The notes beneath the pieces are model-generated. The model was given only the letters and a program-made list of their open reading frames with translations. It was not told where the DNA came from and ran no database searches. A DNA stretch of 64,000 bases from Nonlabens agnitus (GTDB lineage Bacteria; Bacteroidota; Bacteroidia; Flavobacteriales; Flavobacteriaceae): positions 1,712,501 to 1,776,500 of the forward strand of contig NZ_MQUC01000003.1 in the NCBI RefSeq assembly GCF_002994045.1, read 5' to 3'. A program made the position numbers and the translations under genes. This document shows positions 27,492-36,749 of the stretch, piece after piece (position 1 is the first letter of the stretch; each line of letters opens with the position of its first letter).

Positions 27492-29936
27492 CTAAAAATT
27501 ATAAATGAATTGTAATTGTATATCGCGACCTATATCGTCTGCATAGAACCGTTGTCTATTGAGATAATCACGATATGTAGTGTTTAAAACATTGTTGAGT
27601 CTCAGGTTGAGTTGCGCTTTCGCGAAAGCGTAACTAGCACCCAGATTCCACAATGAGTAAGCCTTTGGCGATTCTGAAATTTCAACAATAACAGTGCTGG
27701 AATTACCTTGATCATCAAAAACCTCTGCTGGAAAATCATTGTCAGGAAAACGAGTCTGTTTGAGCATGGTCATATTGGATAGACTCAATGACAAATTCTC
27801 AAAGACTCCATTACTCCAGACAATTTCATTATCAAAAGTTGCTGGTGGCATATCAATCAAAGGCTGTTCCTGAGTGGTGTCTTGACCATATATATAGGAA
27901 AATCTGGAATCCAGCGTGAGCTGTTCTTCCATTTTTTCTTCCTGTGTTTCTGGATCAATAAGCCATCTATCGATAATATTCCACCTAGCGCCCACATCAA
28001 CTCCTGCCAGTACCGCATCAACCTGCTCAAACTGATACACGGGAAATGCTCCTCTACCTGTAGTTTCCAGGCCTACAGGTACCAATTGGATAAAATCCTG
28101 CACCACATTGAGGTAAGGGTTGACCTCAATATCAAAGTTTTTATGAACAGCGTGAGCCGTCATGTTGACTTTATAGGACTGTTCCTTATTGAGATCGAGC
28201 TTACCCAGTTCAATAGTAGCGAGAGCATGGTGCAATCCATCACTAAACAACTCTGAAGGATTAGGCGCACGATTTGCTGTACTTAAGTTGATGGCAAAAT
28301 CATAATGATCATCCATAAAGTATTTTGCACCAGCCGTGACAGCTATTAAATTATAGTCCAATACAGGATTAGTAAAAATCTGACCATCGTTCTCGCTCAC
28401 TTCAAACTGAGGAAACTGCTCGTCGTACCCCAAGTCTTCCCAGCGAGAAATGAAGTAAAACTTTTCTGCATTAATGCGGTAATAGTCATATCTAGCGCCA
28501 GCTTCCAGTAACCACTGATCGTTCAATCTATGGTTGACCGATGCAAAGCCACCTATTTTCTGACTATTATAATCAGGAATTAACCGGCGTACTCCAGTAT
28601 CTGGGTTTGGGATATTGGTCTGTAGCATTCCATCAATTCCTAGCTCGATTTCAGTACCATCATAGCGATCAATCGATAGATACGTCATTAGATTATGGGT
28701 AAACAAATCAAGATCTAGCGATGCGCGATTACGATTATCGCCACGACGTATGTCAAACTCCAATCGATTATTATACTGAAAGGAATAATCCACCTCAACC
28801 TTTCCTAGGTCTTTTAATCGTTTATATCCATTAAACTGGACTGCATGATGTTGTACGGCCTGTTTAGGTGGTGCAATATCATAGGTAAAGTCTCGAATGA
28901 TTTGTGGCTGTCCTGAATTGATACTGCGAGCAAGTCCTGCCGCATTCCCTATGTGCGAGGCTCTTAAAATACCTAGCTCGCTATCATAGAAGGAATACTT
29001 AAGACTAGCTCCATACTCAAACGATTTAAATCCAGCTACTAGATTTGCAGCATACGTTGTACTACCCGTATTGCTCAGAATATAATCAGGAGCCTCAAAA
29101 TCACCTAGCTTTTTATAGGTAAGCGTTGCCTGTTGGTACCAACCGCTGTCATTGTAGTTACCTACAGTTCCAGTAATACTACCACCGCGACCGTTAGTTT
29201 GTAACTGCGATATGAGTTGTCCCTTAAGTGTATCAGTAACTATGACTCGTTCAGGGTCAATCAAAATAGTTCCACCTATAGCATCACCACCATATCGCAA
29301 GGCACTAGCACCCTTTACAACTTGAATATTGCTCGCTGTATTTAGATCAATATTAGGAGCATGTTCCACGCCCCATTCCTGATCTTGCTGCCGCATGCCA
29401 TCATTAACAATGGTCACTCTGCTGCCGTATAGTCCATGAATAACTGGCTTTGTGACGCTATTACCTGTTTTTAAAATAGAAACGCCTTGAACCGTAGCCA
29501 GTGCCTCACCTAGGGTCGCACCGCTATATTTGTTAATCGTTTCTTTAAGAACCCGAGTATTAGACTGCGTCCCATCATGGTCGTCATGCACATCTGCGAC
29601 TACTTTTACCTGATCCAGATCATTGATATGATGCTCAAGGGTAAAATCCTGAACCTTATCATCACGTATGCTTATGCGAACGGTTTTAGTCTCGCACTCA
29701 AAATGTGTGATGACCATGTCATAATCACCTGCACAAAGATTGCGCAATACGTACTCACCTTTTTCATTGGTAGAAGTACCCTTTTGCAGGTCCTTGATAT
29801 AAAGTTGTGCAAATGCAAGCGGCTCACCATCATGAAAATCTGTGATAGTTCCCTTAAGCTCAATACGACAGTCCTGAGCATTTACAGTTACGGCAAAAAA
29901 CAATATTGCTGCAACTATACCTAGCTGTTTAAACAT
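27492..29936 (-). CDS. TonB-dependent receptor with carboxypeptidase-like domain
   Basis: 814 residues from the Met at 29936 (MFKQLGIVAAILFFAVTVNAQ, a normal signal peptide); the 10-codon extension upstream is rejected. An N-terminal CarboxypepD_reg-like domain (about 22-100) precedes the plug (TLGEALATVQGVSILK..., GMRQQDQEWGVEHAPNID) and barrel. A His/Asp-rich stretch DVHDDHDGTQSN lies between the two. It looks related to metal (ZnuD-like) receptors. The small upstream gene has Cys and His residues too, so transition-metal uptake is plausible but unproven. A palindrome at 27615 is read AFAKA. Confidence 0.85.
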   Translation of the reverse strand: MFKQLGIVAAILFFAVTVNAQDCRIELKGTITDFHDGEPLAFAQLYIKDLQKGTSTNEKGEYVLRNLCAGDYDMVITHFECETKTVRISIRDDKVQDFTLEHHINDLDQVKVVADVHDDHDGTQSNTRVLKETINKYSGATLGEALATVQGVSILKTGNSVTKPVIHGLYGSRVTIVNDGMRQQDQEWGVEHAPNIDLNTASNIQVVKGASALRYGGDAIGGTILIDPERVIVTDTLKGQLISQLQTNGRGGSITGTVGNYNDSGWYQQATLTYKKLGDFEAPDYILSNTGSTTYAANLVAGFKSFEYGASLKYSFYDSELGILRASHIGNAAGLARSINSGQPQIIRDFTYDIAPPKQAVQHHAVQFNGYKRLKDLGKVEVDYSFQYNNRLEFDIRRGDNRNRASLDLDLFTHNLMTYLSIDRYDGTEIELGIDGMLQTNIPNPDTGVRRLIPDYNSQKIGGFASVNHRLNDQWLLEAGARYDYYRINAEKFYFISRWEDLGYDEQFPQFEVSENDGQIFTNPVLDYNLIAVTAGAKYFMDDHYDFAINLSTANRAPNPSELFSDGLHHALATIELGKLDLNKEQSYKVNMTAHAVHKNFDIEVNPYLNVVQDFIQLVPVGLETTGRGAFPVYQFEQVDAVLAGVDVGARWNIIDRWLIDPETQEEKMEEQLTLDSRFSYIYGQDTTQEQPLIDMPPATFDNEIVWSNGVFENLSLSLSNMTMLKQTRFPDNDFPAEVFDDQGNSSTVIVEISESPKAYSLWNLGASYAFAKAQLNLRLNNVLNTTYRDYLNRQRFYADDIGRDIQLQFIYNF
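27615..27630. repeat. 16-bp palindrome copy, in TonB receptor
   Basis: Perfect copy, read AFAKA in a C-terminal barrel strand (GASYAFAKAQLNLR). Confidence 0.95.
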
Positions 29937-29987
29937 GATATAAAAATTGATTACTAAAAATGACACGGCAAACGTGTCCTTGACTTT

Positions 29988-30275
29988 TTAGCAATCTACC
30001 GGTGGCGGTCTGGATAAGTGATAGTGGGAAAGATGTTCCGCTTTCGCGAAAGCGTACTCTATAACGACATCCTGCTCTACATGAGGCATAAAGAACACAG
30101 GTACCTCAATGAAGTTTGCCGGCGTGTAGTCCAGAGTTTGTGCATGCTGGGAAACCAAACATATCGTACATGGCAAACTACCATCATCATGCGTGAACTG
30201 GTGCACGGAGCCCAGTTGCATGGATAGAAATAGTAGAATGAAGCCTACAGATATGTATGTTTTAACTTTCTGCAT
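29988..30275 (-). CDS. Small secreted or membrane protein with CxxC and His, 95 aa
   Basis: One hydrophobic N-terminal segment (about 8-24) is followed by HQFTHDDGSLPCTICLVSQHAQ, with CTIC between several His, and a C-terminal HLSHYHLSRPPPVDC. It resembles DUF2946-like small metal-associated proteins but I do not claim membership. It lies 51 bp ahead of the TonB receptor in the same operon. The palindrome at 30039 adds AFAKA close to the C-terminus. Metal binding is an inference from residue content. Confidence 0.65.
   Translation of the reverse strand: MQKVKTYISVGFILLFLSMQLGSVHQFTHDDGSLPCTICLVSQHAQTLDYTPANFIEVPVFFMPHVEQDVVIEYAFAKAEHLSHYHLSRPPPVDC
30039..30054. repeat. 16-bp palindrome copy, in 95-aa gene
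   Basis: Perfect copy, read AFAKA (IEYAFAKAEHLS). Confidence 0.95.
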
Positions 30276-30309
30276 GGCCTAAAGATACGAGTGTCAAAAG
30301 TTGTAACAT

Positions 30310-30340
30310 AAAAAAGCCTCCTAAAATTAGGAGGCTTTTA
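30310..30340 (-). terminator. Terminator of the propeller lipoprotein gene
   Basis: AAAAGCCTCCTAA/TTAGGAGGCTTTT hairpin with a T run on the minus strand. Confidence 0.85.
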
Positions 30341-30363
30341 AGAGTTTTAAATTTTATTGTGGA

Positions 30364-31368
30364 TTAGTCCCGACCGTAAAAGAAAACTGTACTTACACGC
30401 GGTAGTGCATTATCAATAATTGGGGAAGCATTACCACTCGCACTAGCGCTAAAGCCTAAAACACGACCTCCACCATTTCTATTCTCAGCTATAAAAATTG
30501 TGTTCGTTTCTGCATCATAAGCGGCAGCGACTGGATTACCTAAGAAGGTTGATGCACCAATTACTTCTACTTGATTTCCTGCAACTGGCAGAGTTCCAAG
30601 ATTTGTGACAGCATCAAATTTAGTAGAGAAGTTTGTAATTATGTGGAAAGAACCATCATCAAAAACAGTAGCGTCTGCTATATCAGTTACTATTGCGATA
30701 TCATCTTCTGCATTGTAAACAAACCCGTGAGTTCTTTGAATACCTTCTATAAAGACCGTTTTAGTTGGTTCTACGAGTCCATTAGTTGTATTAGCAGTTA
30801 CTAGATTATTAAAAACTGCAATCCCATTTGTATTATCAACAACTGCAAAAAGGTCGTCACCATCAAATTGAATTTCCCATAAAGCAAAACCAACCTGTAA
30901 AGTATTTCTCAACGTCACATTACTACCGGTTCTTTCATAAATGAATAATTGGTTGGAAACGTTATTTGCCACTACAATAAAATTTCCATTTATAGCGACA
31001 GATCTAGGACTAGATAATTCTGCATTACTCGCAGTAACGGTCAAAGACTTACTTGTACCATCAATCATGTCTTCTATGTTATCACCAATATGAACGGAGT
31101 TGGTAGTTCTAGAAGCAAAAATGACTTGGTCTGTTGATGGATCATAAACAATTCCTTCATTGTCCTGAGTTCCAGCCACTGTAAAGGTGTTTGTTTCTGG
31201 ATCATCCCCATCAGAAAGGTCATAAACAGTAATGTTACCACTAGTATTACTAGTAGCATAAAGCTCTGCACGGTCAAATCGTCCTTCAGTGATATCGTCA
31301 TCATCATTACAGGATACGAACACAGTTGCAGCAGATAGAAGTGCGATTGTTAATTTGGTAAATTTCAT
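30364..31368 (-). CDS. Beta-propeller-like lipoprotein
   Basis: 334 residues with a lipobox (VFVSCNDDDD, Cys 20). The body repeats a pattern typical of NHL/YVTN-like propellers: GIVYDPSTDQVIFAS, SPRSVAINGNFIVVANN, FVYNAEDDIAIVTD, AAYDAETNTIFIAENR. These are short strands with a D/N turn. Members usually bind proteins or sugars on the cell surface. No catalytic residues are seen. It has its own terminator, so it is a single-gene unit. The 179 bp upstream (31369-31547) show no other gene. Confidence 0.75.
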   Translation of the reverse strand: MKFTKLTIALLSAATVFVSCNDDDDITEGRFDRAELYATSNTSGNITVYDLSDGDDPETNTFTVAGTQDNEGIVYDPSTDQVIFASRTTNSVHIGDNIEDMIDGTSKSLTVTASNAELSSPRSVAINGNFIVVANNVSNQLFIYERTGSNVTLRNTLQVGFALWEIQFDGDDLFAVVDNTNGIAVFNNLVTANTTNGLVEPTKTVFIEGIQRTHGFVYNAEDDIAIVTDIADATVFDDGSFHIITNFSTKFDAVTNLGTLPVAGNQVEVIGASTFLGNPVAAAYDAETNTIFIAENRNGGGRVLGFSASASGNASPIIDNALPRVSTVFFYGRD

Positions 31369-31547
31369 AGTATTTGATTTTTGCCCAAACTTACGCTAGA
31401 TCGCTTTCCGTAGTTCTCAACGGTTTCTCAAGGAAAACCAAACATTAACAAAAAATTCCTGCAACAAATTGATGAACAAGCGTTTTTACAAAGCAGATTT
31501 AACGATTTTAGCAGAACTTTAATTTTCTGTATCGAGCGTCCGTGCTT

Positions 31548-33524
31548 CTAAAGAAAGAAATTCCATACTAGACCGAACCTTAAACTCAAATCTCTAAACG
31601 GAGTTCGAGGTGCGCTAAAGAAATTAGGCTCACCCAAAGGTGAGGTTGCATTTTCCAGCTTTACAAATATTCTAGTTTGCTGGATTTTTGCATTGAAGAA
31701 TATATCCACCAATGGAAAAGCTCCCAATTTGGCAGAGTTTTGAGAATAGAATTCCCCTAACACTGGATCATATCCATCCATATTGTACTCATCAAAATAC
31801 TTTAAAGTAATACCGGTTTGAACCAGCATCGCTTTTTTGAACCAGCGATCCTTATAGTATAAACTGTTGCGAGTCAGAAAACTAGGTACATTAATGATAT
31901 CGGCAGTTTGATCTACGGTTTGAAAGGCCAGCGTGTGGTCCGTTCCAAAATACCTTAAAAACTCAAAGGATTTGTGGGCTTTTATTTTGAGATAGGTAAG
32001 CTGCTCGTCGGTTTGAAAAGGCTCAACCACATAACCTGTAAAATCAGGAGCAACGTCCTCACGGTTTCTTTCTCTGAAATAAGCGTAATCTTGAATCGTG
32101 TTTACCTCTAGTTCTACATCAAAGTATTTCTCTGATTTCACTTGCAAATTGAGTTGTTGCTTCTCTACGTTGTTAAATGAATTTTGCCAGTTGTATTCTT
32201 CATATTCGCTTTGGTGAAGCAACAAATTAAAATTAGGCGCTCTAGAACTTATGCCTGCACCAGCCGCAACGGTGAAATCTTTAAAATCCACACTGGCCAT
32301 AGCGTTGAGATATTGACCATCTAGCTCACCGGCGATATTAATACCACCATGTGCTTGAAATTCGAAAACACCTAGACGTTTTTCAAATGCTGCTTTGAAT
32401 TGGTAAACCTCAGATGCTAGCCGGTTAGTGATCACTTCTGTGCCGCGATTTACGATACGGTCATAGCCATAATTGTAATCCAACTTAGCTATACCTGCTT
32501 TCATATAACCAAACAAATAATGATCGAGCGATGCGCCTACTTCTACATAGCTTTCCTCATAGTTGGTTTTGTCTTTGATATTGGTAGACTGATAGGCCTC
32601 TCCTAAAAATTCGGTAGAGGCATTGTCCTCTTCATATCGATAGAACTTATCCTCAAAGTACATCTTGTTATGAACGCGCAAGCTGTAGTTCTTTAAACTA
32701 TCTGCAGATTTTAATAATTCATAGTCATGATCGATATAAAATCGTTTCCCGTCCAGTAAGCTCACGGCATCATCCAGATTAGGTTCCAGACGACCTCGAT
32801 CGTCAAGGTTTTCATCTTGATCCAGGTAACCTTGAAGCGCATCAGGCGCCAGGCCACCGCTTTCCTGATTGCTCAAATCCTGAAAGACCGTGTGTAGACG
32901 TAATCGATATCTTTTATCCTTACTAAAATAATTTGACGTAAACTTAAAATTACCGGTACTGGTCAAGGTGTTGACAAAGTCTCCAGCACTGCGCATCCCT
33001 TTATAACTAATGGAAAAATTGAATTGAGGAGAAATGTTAGATGTGAACAGTGCATCCAGCTGCTGTCCTTGATTGATCGCCGTTTTAAAGTAAAGATCTG
33101 TAAGAGGTGTTGGGACGTAATAATCGTTGATGTCACTAATTTCATAGTAATTGTCGTGACGCGCTTCGGCACCCATGCGAGGCGTGAGCTGCTCCATGTC
33201 AAAACGCTTGATCAATCTATTGTAAGGTTGCCCTATATTAGGAAACGGCATCAGTTCAAAATTATCCTGACGCAGGTAGTTGAATTTAAACTCCTTGGCC
33301 ATGGACAACGTGGTATCGACATAAGTCGTATCTCTGTCCTGACTTATGATAAGATAATCTGTTATAGGTGGCTTCTCGCCCTCAACACTTACTTCCTTAT
33401 TGCTCAAGGGACGTTGACGTCCATTATTGCCCAGGTTATCCCTAACCGGTTGCTGCAATGCATACGCACTGGCCGTTACCAGGAGTAGCGAGAATAATAA
33501 GAAGGATTTTATCAATGTTGACAC
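31548..33524 (-). CDS. Putative porin (Porin_10-like), GTG start proposed
   Basis: About 658 residues from a GTG at 33524. The ATG-initiated frame to 33641 would read through a TATTTTTG promoter box (33530-33537) and add a non-secretory N-terminus. From the GTG the protein begins with a proper signal peptide (STLIKSFLLFSLLLVTASAYALQQ). The remainder is a long outer-membrane barrel (NFSISYKGMRSAGDF, FLTRNSLYYKDRW, LSLRFGLVWNFFL). A TTG at 33515 is an alternative start. Flavobacteria keep this family as a putative porin; transported solute unknown. Divergent from rnhB. Confidence 0.75.
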   Translation of the reverse strand: MSTLIKSFLLFSLLLVTASAYALQQPVRDNLGNNGRQRPLSNKEVSVEGEKPPITDYLIISQDRDTTYVDTTLSMAKEFKFNYLRQDNFELMPFPNIGQPYNRLIKRFDMEQLTPRMGAEARHDNYYEISDINDYYVPTPLTDLYFKTAINQGQQLDALFTSNISPQFNFSISYKGMRSAGDFVNTLTSTGNFKFTSNYFSKDKRYRLRLHTVFQDLSNQESGGLAPDALQGYLDQDENLDDRGRLEPNLDDAVSLLDGKRFYIDHDYELLKSADSLKNYSLRVHNKMYFEDKFYRYEEDNASTEFLGEAYQSTNIKDKTNYEESYVEVGASLDHYLFGYMKAGIAKLDYNYGYDRIVNRGTEVITNRLASEVYQFKAAFEKRLGVFEFQAHGGINIAGELDGQYLNAMASVDFKDFTVAAGAGISSRAPNFNLLLHQSEYEEYNWQNSFNNVEKQQLNLQVKSEKYFDVELEVNTIQDYAYFRERNREDVAPDFTGYVVEPFQTDEQLTYLKIKAHKSFEFLRYFGTDHTLAFQTVDQTADIINVPSFLTRNSLYYKDRWFKKAMLVQTGITLKYFDEYNMDGYDPVLGEFYSQNSAKLGAFPLVDIFFNAKIQQTRIFVKLENATSPLGEPNFFSAPRTPFRDLSLRFGLVWNFFL

Positions 33525-33529
33525 GATGC

Positions 33530-33537
33530 CAAAAATA
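33530..33537 (-). promoter_or_regulatory. -7 promoter box of porin gene
   Basis: TATTTTTG on the minus strand, 5 nt before the proposed GTG start. It argues against the long ATG frame. Confidence 0.5.
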
Positions 33538-33649
33538 GGTATTATACATATTGCCGCATCCAATTTTACGCGACCTTTTATGAACTTTGAATTGCTTTGG
33601 ATATTGCAGCACATCAGCAGATTTGATAAATTCCATATCATTGCAACCC

Positions 33650-34249
33650 ATGTTGATTGAAAAAATACATCCCAATTTGATAGAATGCGGCACAGATGAA
33701 GCCGGCCGCGGCTGTCTCGCTGGACCGGTCACAGCCGCAGCGGTGATACTACCACCAGGTTTTTCATGTGCAGGTTTGAATGATAGTAAGACGCTTTCGC
33801 GAAAGCGAAGAAACCAACTGCGTGAAGTCATTGAAAAAGAAGCTTTATCATACCATGTAGCCCATGTGGATCGAGCTATGATCGACAAAATAAATATTCT
33901 CAACGCGAGTATACAGGCCATGCACCTTGCCATAAAGGGTCTTAAGATCACACCTGAGCACATCGCTGTGGATGGTAATCGTTTTCATCCATATCCAGAT
34001 ATTCCAGCCACCACCGTGATCAAAGGCGATGGCAAATACCTACATATCGCTGCCGCTTCCATTCTTGCCAAGACCTATCGCGATGAGTTCATGGAAAAAA
34101 TACATCAAGAGTTTCCCATGTATCACTGGAGTAACAATCAAGGTTACTCCACAAAACAACACCGCGACGCCATACGGGAACACGGTACCACTACTTATCA
34201 CCGCATGAGTTTCAAGCTATTGCCAGAGCAGTTGAAAATGCCTCTATAA
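33650..34249 (+). CDS. rnhB: Ribonuclease HII
   Basis: 199 residues from the Met at 33650 ([21 protein letters not shown]). It cleaves RNA in RNA-DNA hybrids, including single ribonucleotides. The DEAGRG motif with catalytic Asp/Glu is present, with HVAHVD and YRDEFM later. The frame opening at 33587 is rejected because homologues begin near this Met. The palindrome at 33792 is in frame as LSRK ([12 protein letters not shown]), at a site that is normally K-rich in the family, so little harm is expected. Confidence 0.95.
   Translation: MLIEKIHPNLIECGTDEAGRGCLAGPVTAAAVILPPGFSCAGLNDSKTLSRKRRNQLREVIEKEALSYHVAHVDRAMIDKINILNASIQAMHLAIKGLKITPEHIAVDGNRFHPYPDIPATTVIKGDGKYLHIAAASILAKTYRDEFMEKIHQEFPMYHWSNNQGYSTKQHRDAIREHGTTTYHRMSFKLLPEQLKMPL
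33792..33807. repeat. 16-bp palindrome copy, in rnhB
   Basis: Perfect copy, read LSRK ([12 protein letters not shown]). Confidence 0.95.
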
Positions 34250-34286
34250 GTTTCTTAAAAACCAAGCCGTTTGAGGTCATAAATTC

Positions 34287-34294
34287 TATTTTTG
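34287..34294 (+). promoter_or_regulatory. -7 promoter box of 810-aa lipoprotein
   Basis: TATTTTTG, 22 nt before the ATG at 34317. It also supports that start over the ATG at 34299. Confidence 0.45.
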
Positions 34295-34316
34295 CCAGAT
34301 GCGATTTTTCCTAGGT

Positions 34317-36749
34317 ATGAACAGATTACTCACTTTATTTTTTCTTTTCGCAGTATTAATAAGTTGCGATAATGAGGTTAAGGATACAGCTCTCATTTAC
34401 AATATTCCAGACCATTCCAAAATTGTCATTGCGCTCTCAGACTTACAAGAAGTTACTGATCTGCTGGAGAACAACCCAGTATTTGACCAGTTGGAGTCGC
34501 TCTCTAGAGTCAAGGAAATCAAAACCGCGAGCTCTTTTTTGAATACCTACGATCTAAAGTCAGAATCTTTTGTGACCTTGAGCATGGAAGGAAAGAATCA
34601 GGTGGCCATCACGCTATTGACTGAGGTACACGATTCTCAAACCGATTCTACTACCGTAGTGAAACGCATTGAGTATAATGATGTAGAGATCCTAGAAAAA
34701 ACAGCAGATGGTAATACGTATTACACCGCCAATAAAAATGGATCACACATGGCGAGCTCTTCCATATTGGTTCTGGAAAGCTTGATAAGACGCAATCTAA
34801 CCGATTATGTCTTTGATGAATCCTTTGTGACATTATATGAGCGTACTCACGATGATATAAGTATTTATGTAAACGCCTCTGACGAGCAATGGTTGTATCA
34901 GTTTTTACTAGGTAAAAACAAAACCGATGCTCACAATTATGGTGAGTGGTATCAGCTGGAACCCAGTATGACAGGTAACTCCATTTATATGGATGGGCTA
35001 ATTGTCTATAAGGATAGTTTGAATCAAAAGCATAGCCTTTACAATGATCTGGATGCTAGGGAAAATCAGTTGGATCAAGTAGCACCGGCTACCTTCAGGT
35101 TTTTGTCCTCTACGACGTATAGCGATCCAGAACAATTGATGGGCAATCTATCAAGATACCACAATAGAAAACCAGTCATTCCAGAATTACTTAAGGATTT
35201 GATGGTCAATTCTCAAGAGGTATCGACTATCGAATTAGAGAATGGCACTGCGATCGCATTCTCGTTATTGCCTTTTGAAGATTTATTTGTGGATCTCGAT
35301 AGCTTGAGCGCTGCCAAAAGTACTTATCGCGATGTGGCGCTATATACATTGGCTGCACCTTTGGACTCGAAATCAATTGCGCCGTTGGTTCCCAATCTTA
35401 CCGTTGGGTACTTGACCTTGATCGATCGCTTCTTGGTACTTTCTGCCAATCAGGAAACATTGGAAGAAATTATTGCAGGCTATCAAAACGGCACCACGCT
35501 TTCCAGTCAAAACTGGTGGAAAGAAGCTCGCGAAAAAATGAGTAGCAGCAGTTCTCTTTTAAATGTCACTAGTCTTGAAAAATTTAAAAATCCCTTCATA
35601 AGTATTGACGAGAAAGATGACAAGGTATTGAAGTCTATGGATGACACTACTCTTAAAGCAATGATCAGTCAATATGTGCATGAAGATGCGTATGCATTTT
35701 ACAGACTTGAGATCCCTTATGGATCTACAGCTGCAGAGCAGCCGCTAGTGGCCCAGATCGGTTCTTACAAATCCGAAAGCGACATCATCGCAGGACCGTT
35801 TCTGTTTCCCAACCATTTGAACAACACCTATGATGTCGCGATACAAACAGAAGATTTCAAGTTGACTTTGCTTTCTGAAACAGGAGAAGTGCACTGGACT
35901 AAGGAATTAAATACCAAAATCTTAGGAGAGATCCAAAGTGTTGATGTTTACAAAAATGATCGCAAGCAGCTACTGTTTGCCAACCAAGAGAAAGTGTACC
36001 TACTTGATAGAAAAGGGAACGACGTGGACAAGTTCCCATACAATCCTAAAAAGGATATAACTCAGCCATTGAGTGTATTTGACTATGACAACAACCGCAA
36101 CTACAGGTTTGTCATAACCACAGGTAAGGATCTCACCATGCTTGATTCAAAAGGCAACAAAGTCAGCGGTTTTAATTATAGACCAGATGGTATTATTTTA
36201 AATAGCCCGCAACATTTTAGAAAAGGAAACAAGGATTACATCGCTTTTACTACAGATCAGAAAGAACTCAAACTGATCAATCGTACCGGTGAAACCAGAA
36301 CCAGCGTTAAAACAAAAATTGAAGCCAAGTCAGACCTCTATTTTTACAACAACCTAATTCAGTTTGTGAATTCTGATGATAAGCTCCTGCACGTGAATCC
36401 ATCAACTGGAAAAGTGACCGTCACCAACACTTCCCTTGATACCGATTCACACATAGGTTTTACCTCACGCAGCCAGCTCATCCAGAATAAAAATGTATTG
36501 CAAATCAATGGGACCAAGAGTAGTTTGCCTTACGGCACCTATCTTCCAGCCCGTTTGTCAAGAATCAACAACAAGGATTATGTGACGATTATTGATAACG
36601 GAGAAAACAAGGTCTATATTCTTAACGATCAAGGAGAAACCGTTCCTTTCCTGCCGGTCTATGGAAATACGGCTGCGCAAATCGCTGGTGGTAAATCTAG
36701 ATATCTGGTGACTCTAGATGGGAATGAAGTTTTGATTTATAAGTGGTAA
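34317..36749 (+). CDS. Large lipoprotein of unknown function, 810 aa
   Basis: The start MNRLLTLFFLFAVLISCDNE gives a clean lipobox (Cys 17). The N-terminal half (about 20-480) is mixed alpha/beta, with DUF3352-like runs (VIALSDLQEVTDLL, DRFLVLSANQETLEEIIAGY). The C-terminal half (about 490-810) has repeats of VYLLDRKGNDV, LTMLDSKGNKV, LKLINRTGETR and VYILNDQGETV, typical of a PQQ-like beta-propeller. No catalytic site is evident. It is found behind rnhB in flavobacteria. Possible role in envelope assembly, by analogy with propeller lipoproteins only. Confidence 0.75.
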   Translation: MNRLLTLFFLFAVLISCDNEVKDTALIYNIPDHSKIVIALSDLQEVTDLLENNPVFDQLESLSRVKEIKTASSFLNTYDLKSESFVTLSMEGKNQVAITLLTEVHDSQTDSTTVVKRIEYNDVEILEKTADGNTYYTANKNGSHMASSSILVLESLIRRNLTDYVFDESFVTLYERTHDDISIYVNASDEQWLYQFLLGKNKTDAHNYGEWYQLEPSMTGNSIYMDGLIVYKDSLNQKHSLYNDLDARENQLDQVAPATFRFLSSTTYSDPEQLMGNLSRYHNRKPVIPELLKDLMVNSQEVSTIELENGTAIAFSLLPFEDLFVDLDSLSAAKSTYRDVALYTLAAPLDSKSIAPLVPNLTVGYLTLIDRFLVLSANQETLEEIIAGYQNGTTLSSQNWWKEAREKMSSSSSLLNVTSLEKFKNPFISIDEKDDKVLKSMDDTTLKAMISQYVHEDAYAFYRLEIPYGSTAAEQPLVAQIGSYKSESDIIAGPFLFPNHLNNTYDVAIQTEDFKLTLLSETGEVHWTKELNTKILGEIQSVDVYKNDRKQLLFANQEKVYLLDRKGNDVDKFPYNPKKDITQPLSVFDYDNNRNYRFVITTGKDLTMLDSKGNKVSGFNYRPDGIILNSPQHFRKGNKDYIAFTTDQKELKLINRTGETRTSVKTKIEAKSDLYFYNNLIQFVNSDDKLLHVNPSTGKVTVTNTSLDTDSHIGFTSRSQLIQNKNVLQINGTKSSLPYGTYLPARLSRINNKDYVTIIDNGENKVYILNDQGETVPFLPVYGNTAAQIAGGKSRYLVTLDGNEVLIYKW

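Noticed and set aside
33442..33963. 173-aa minus frame opposite rnhB
   Set aside because: Antisense shadow; includes the palindrome-derived RFRES and no domain.
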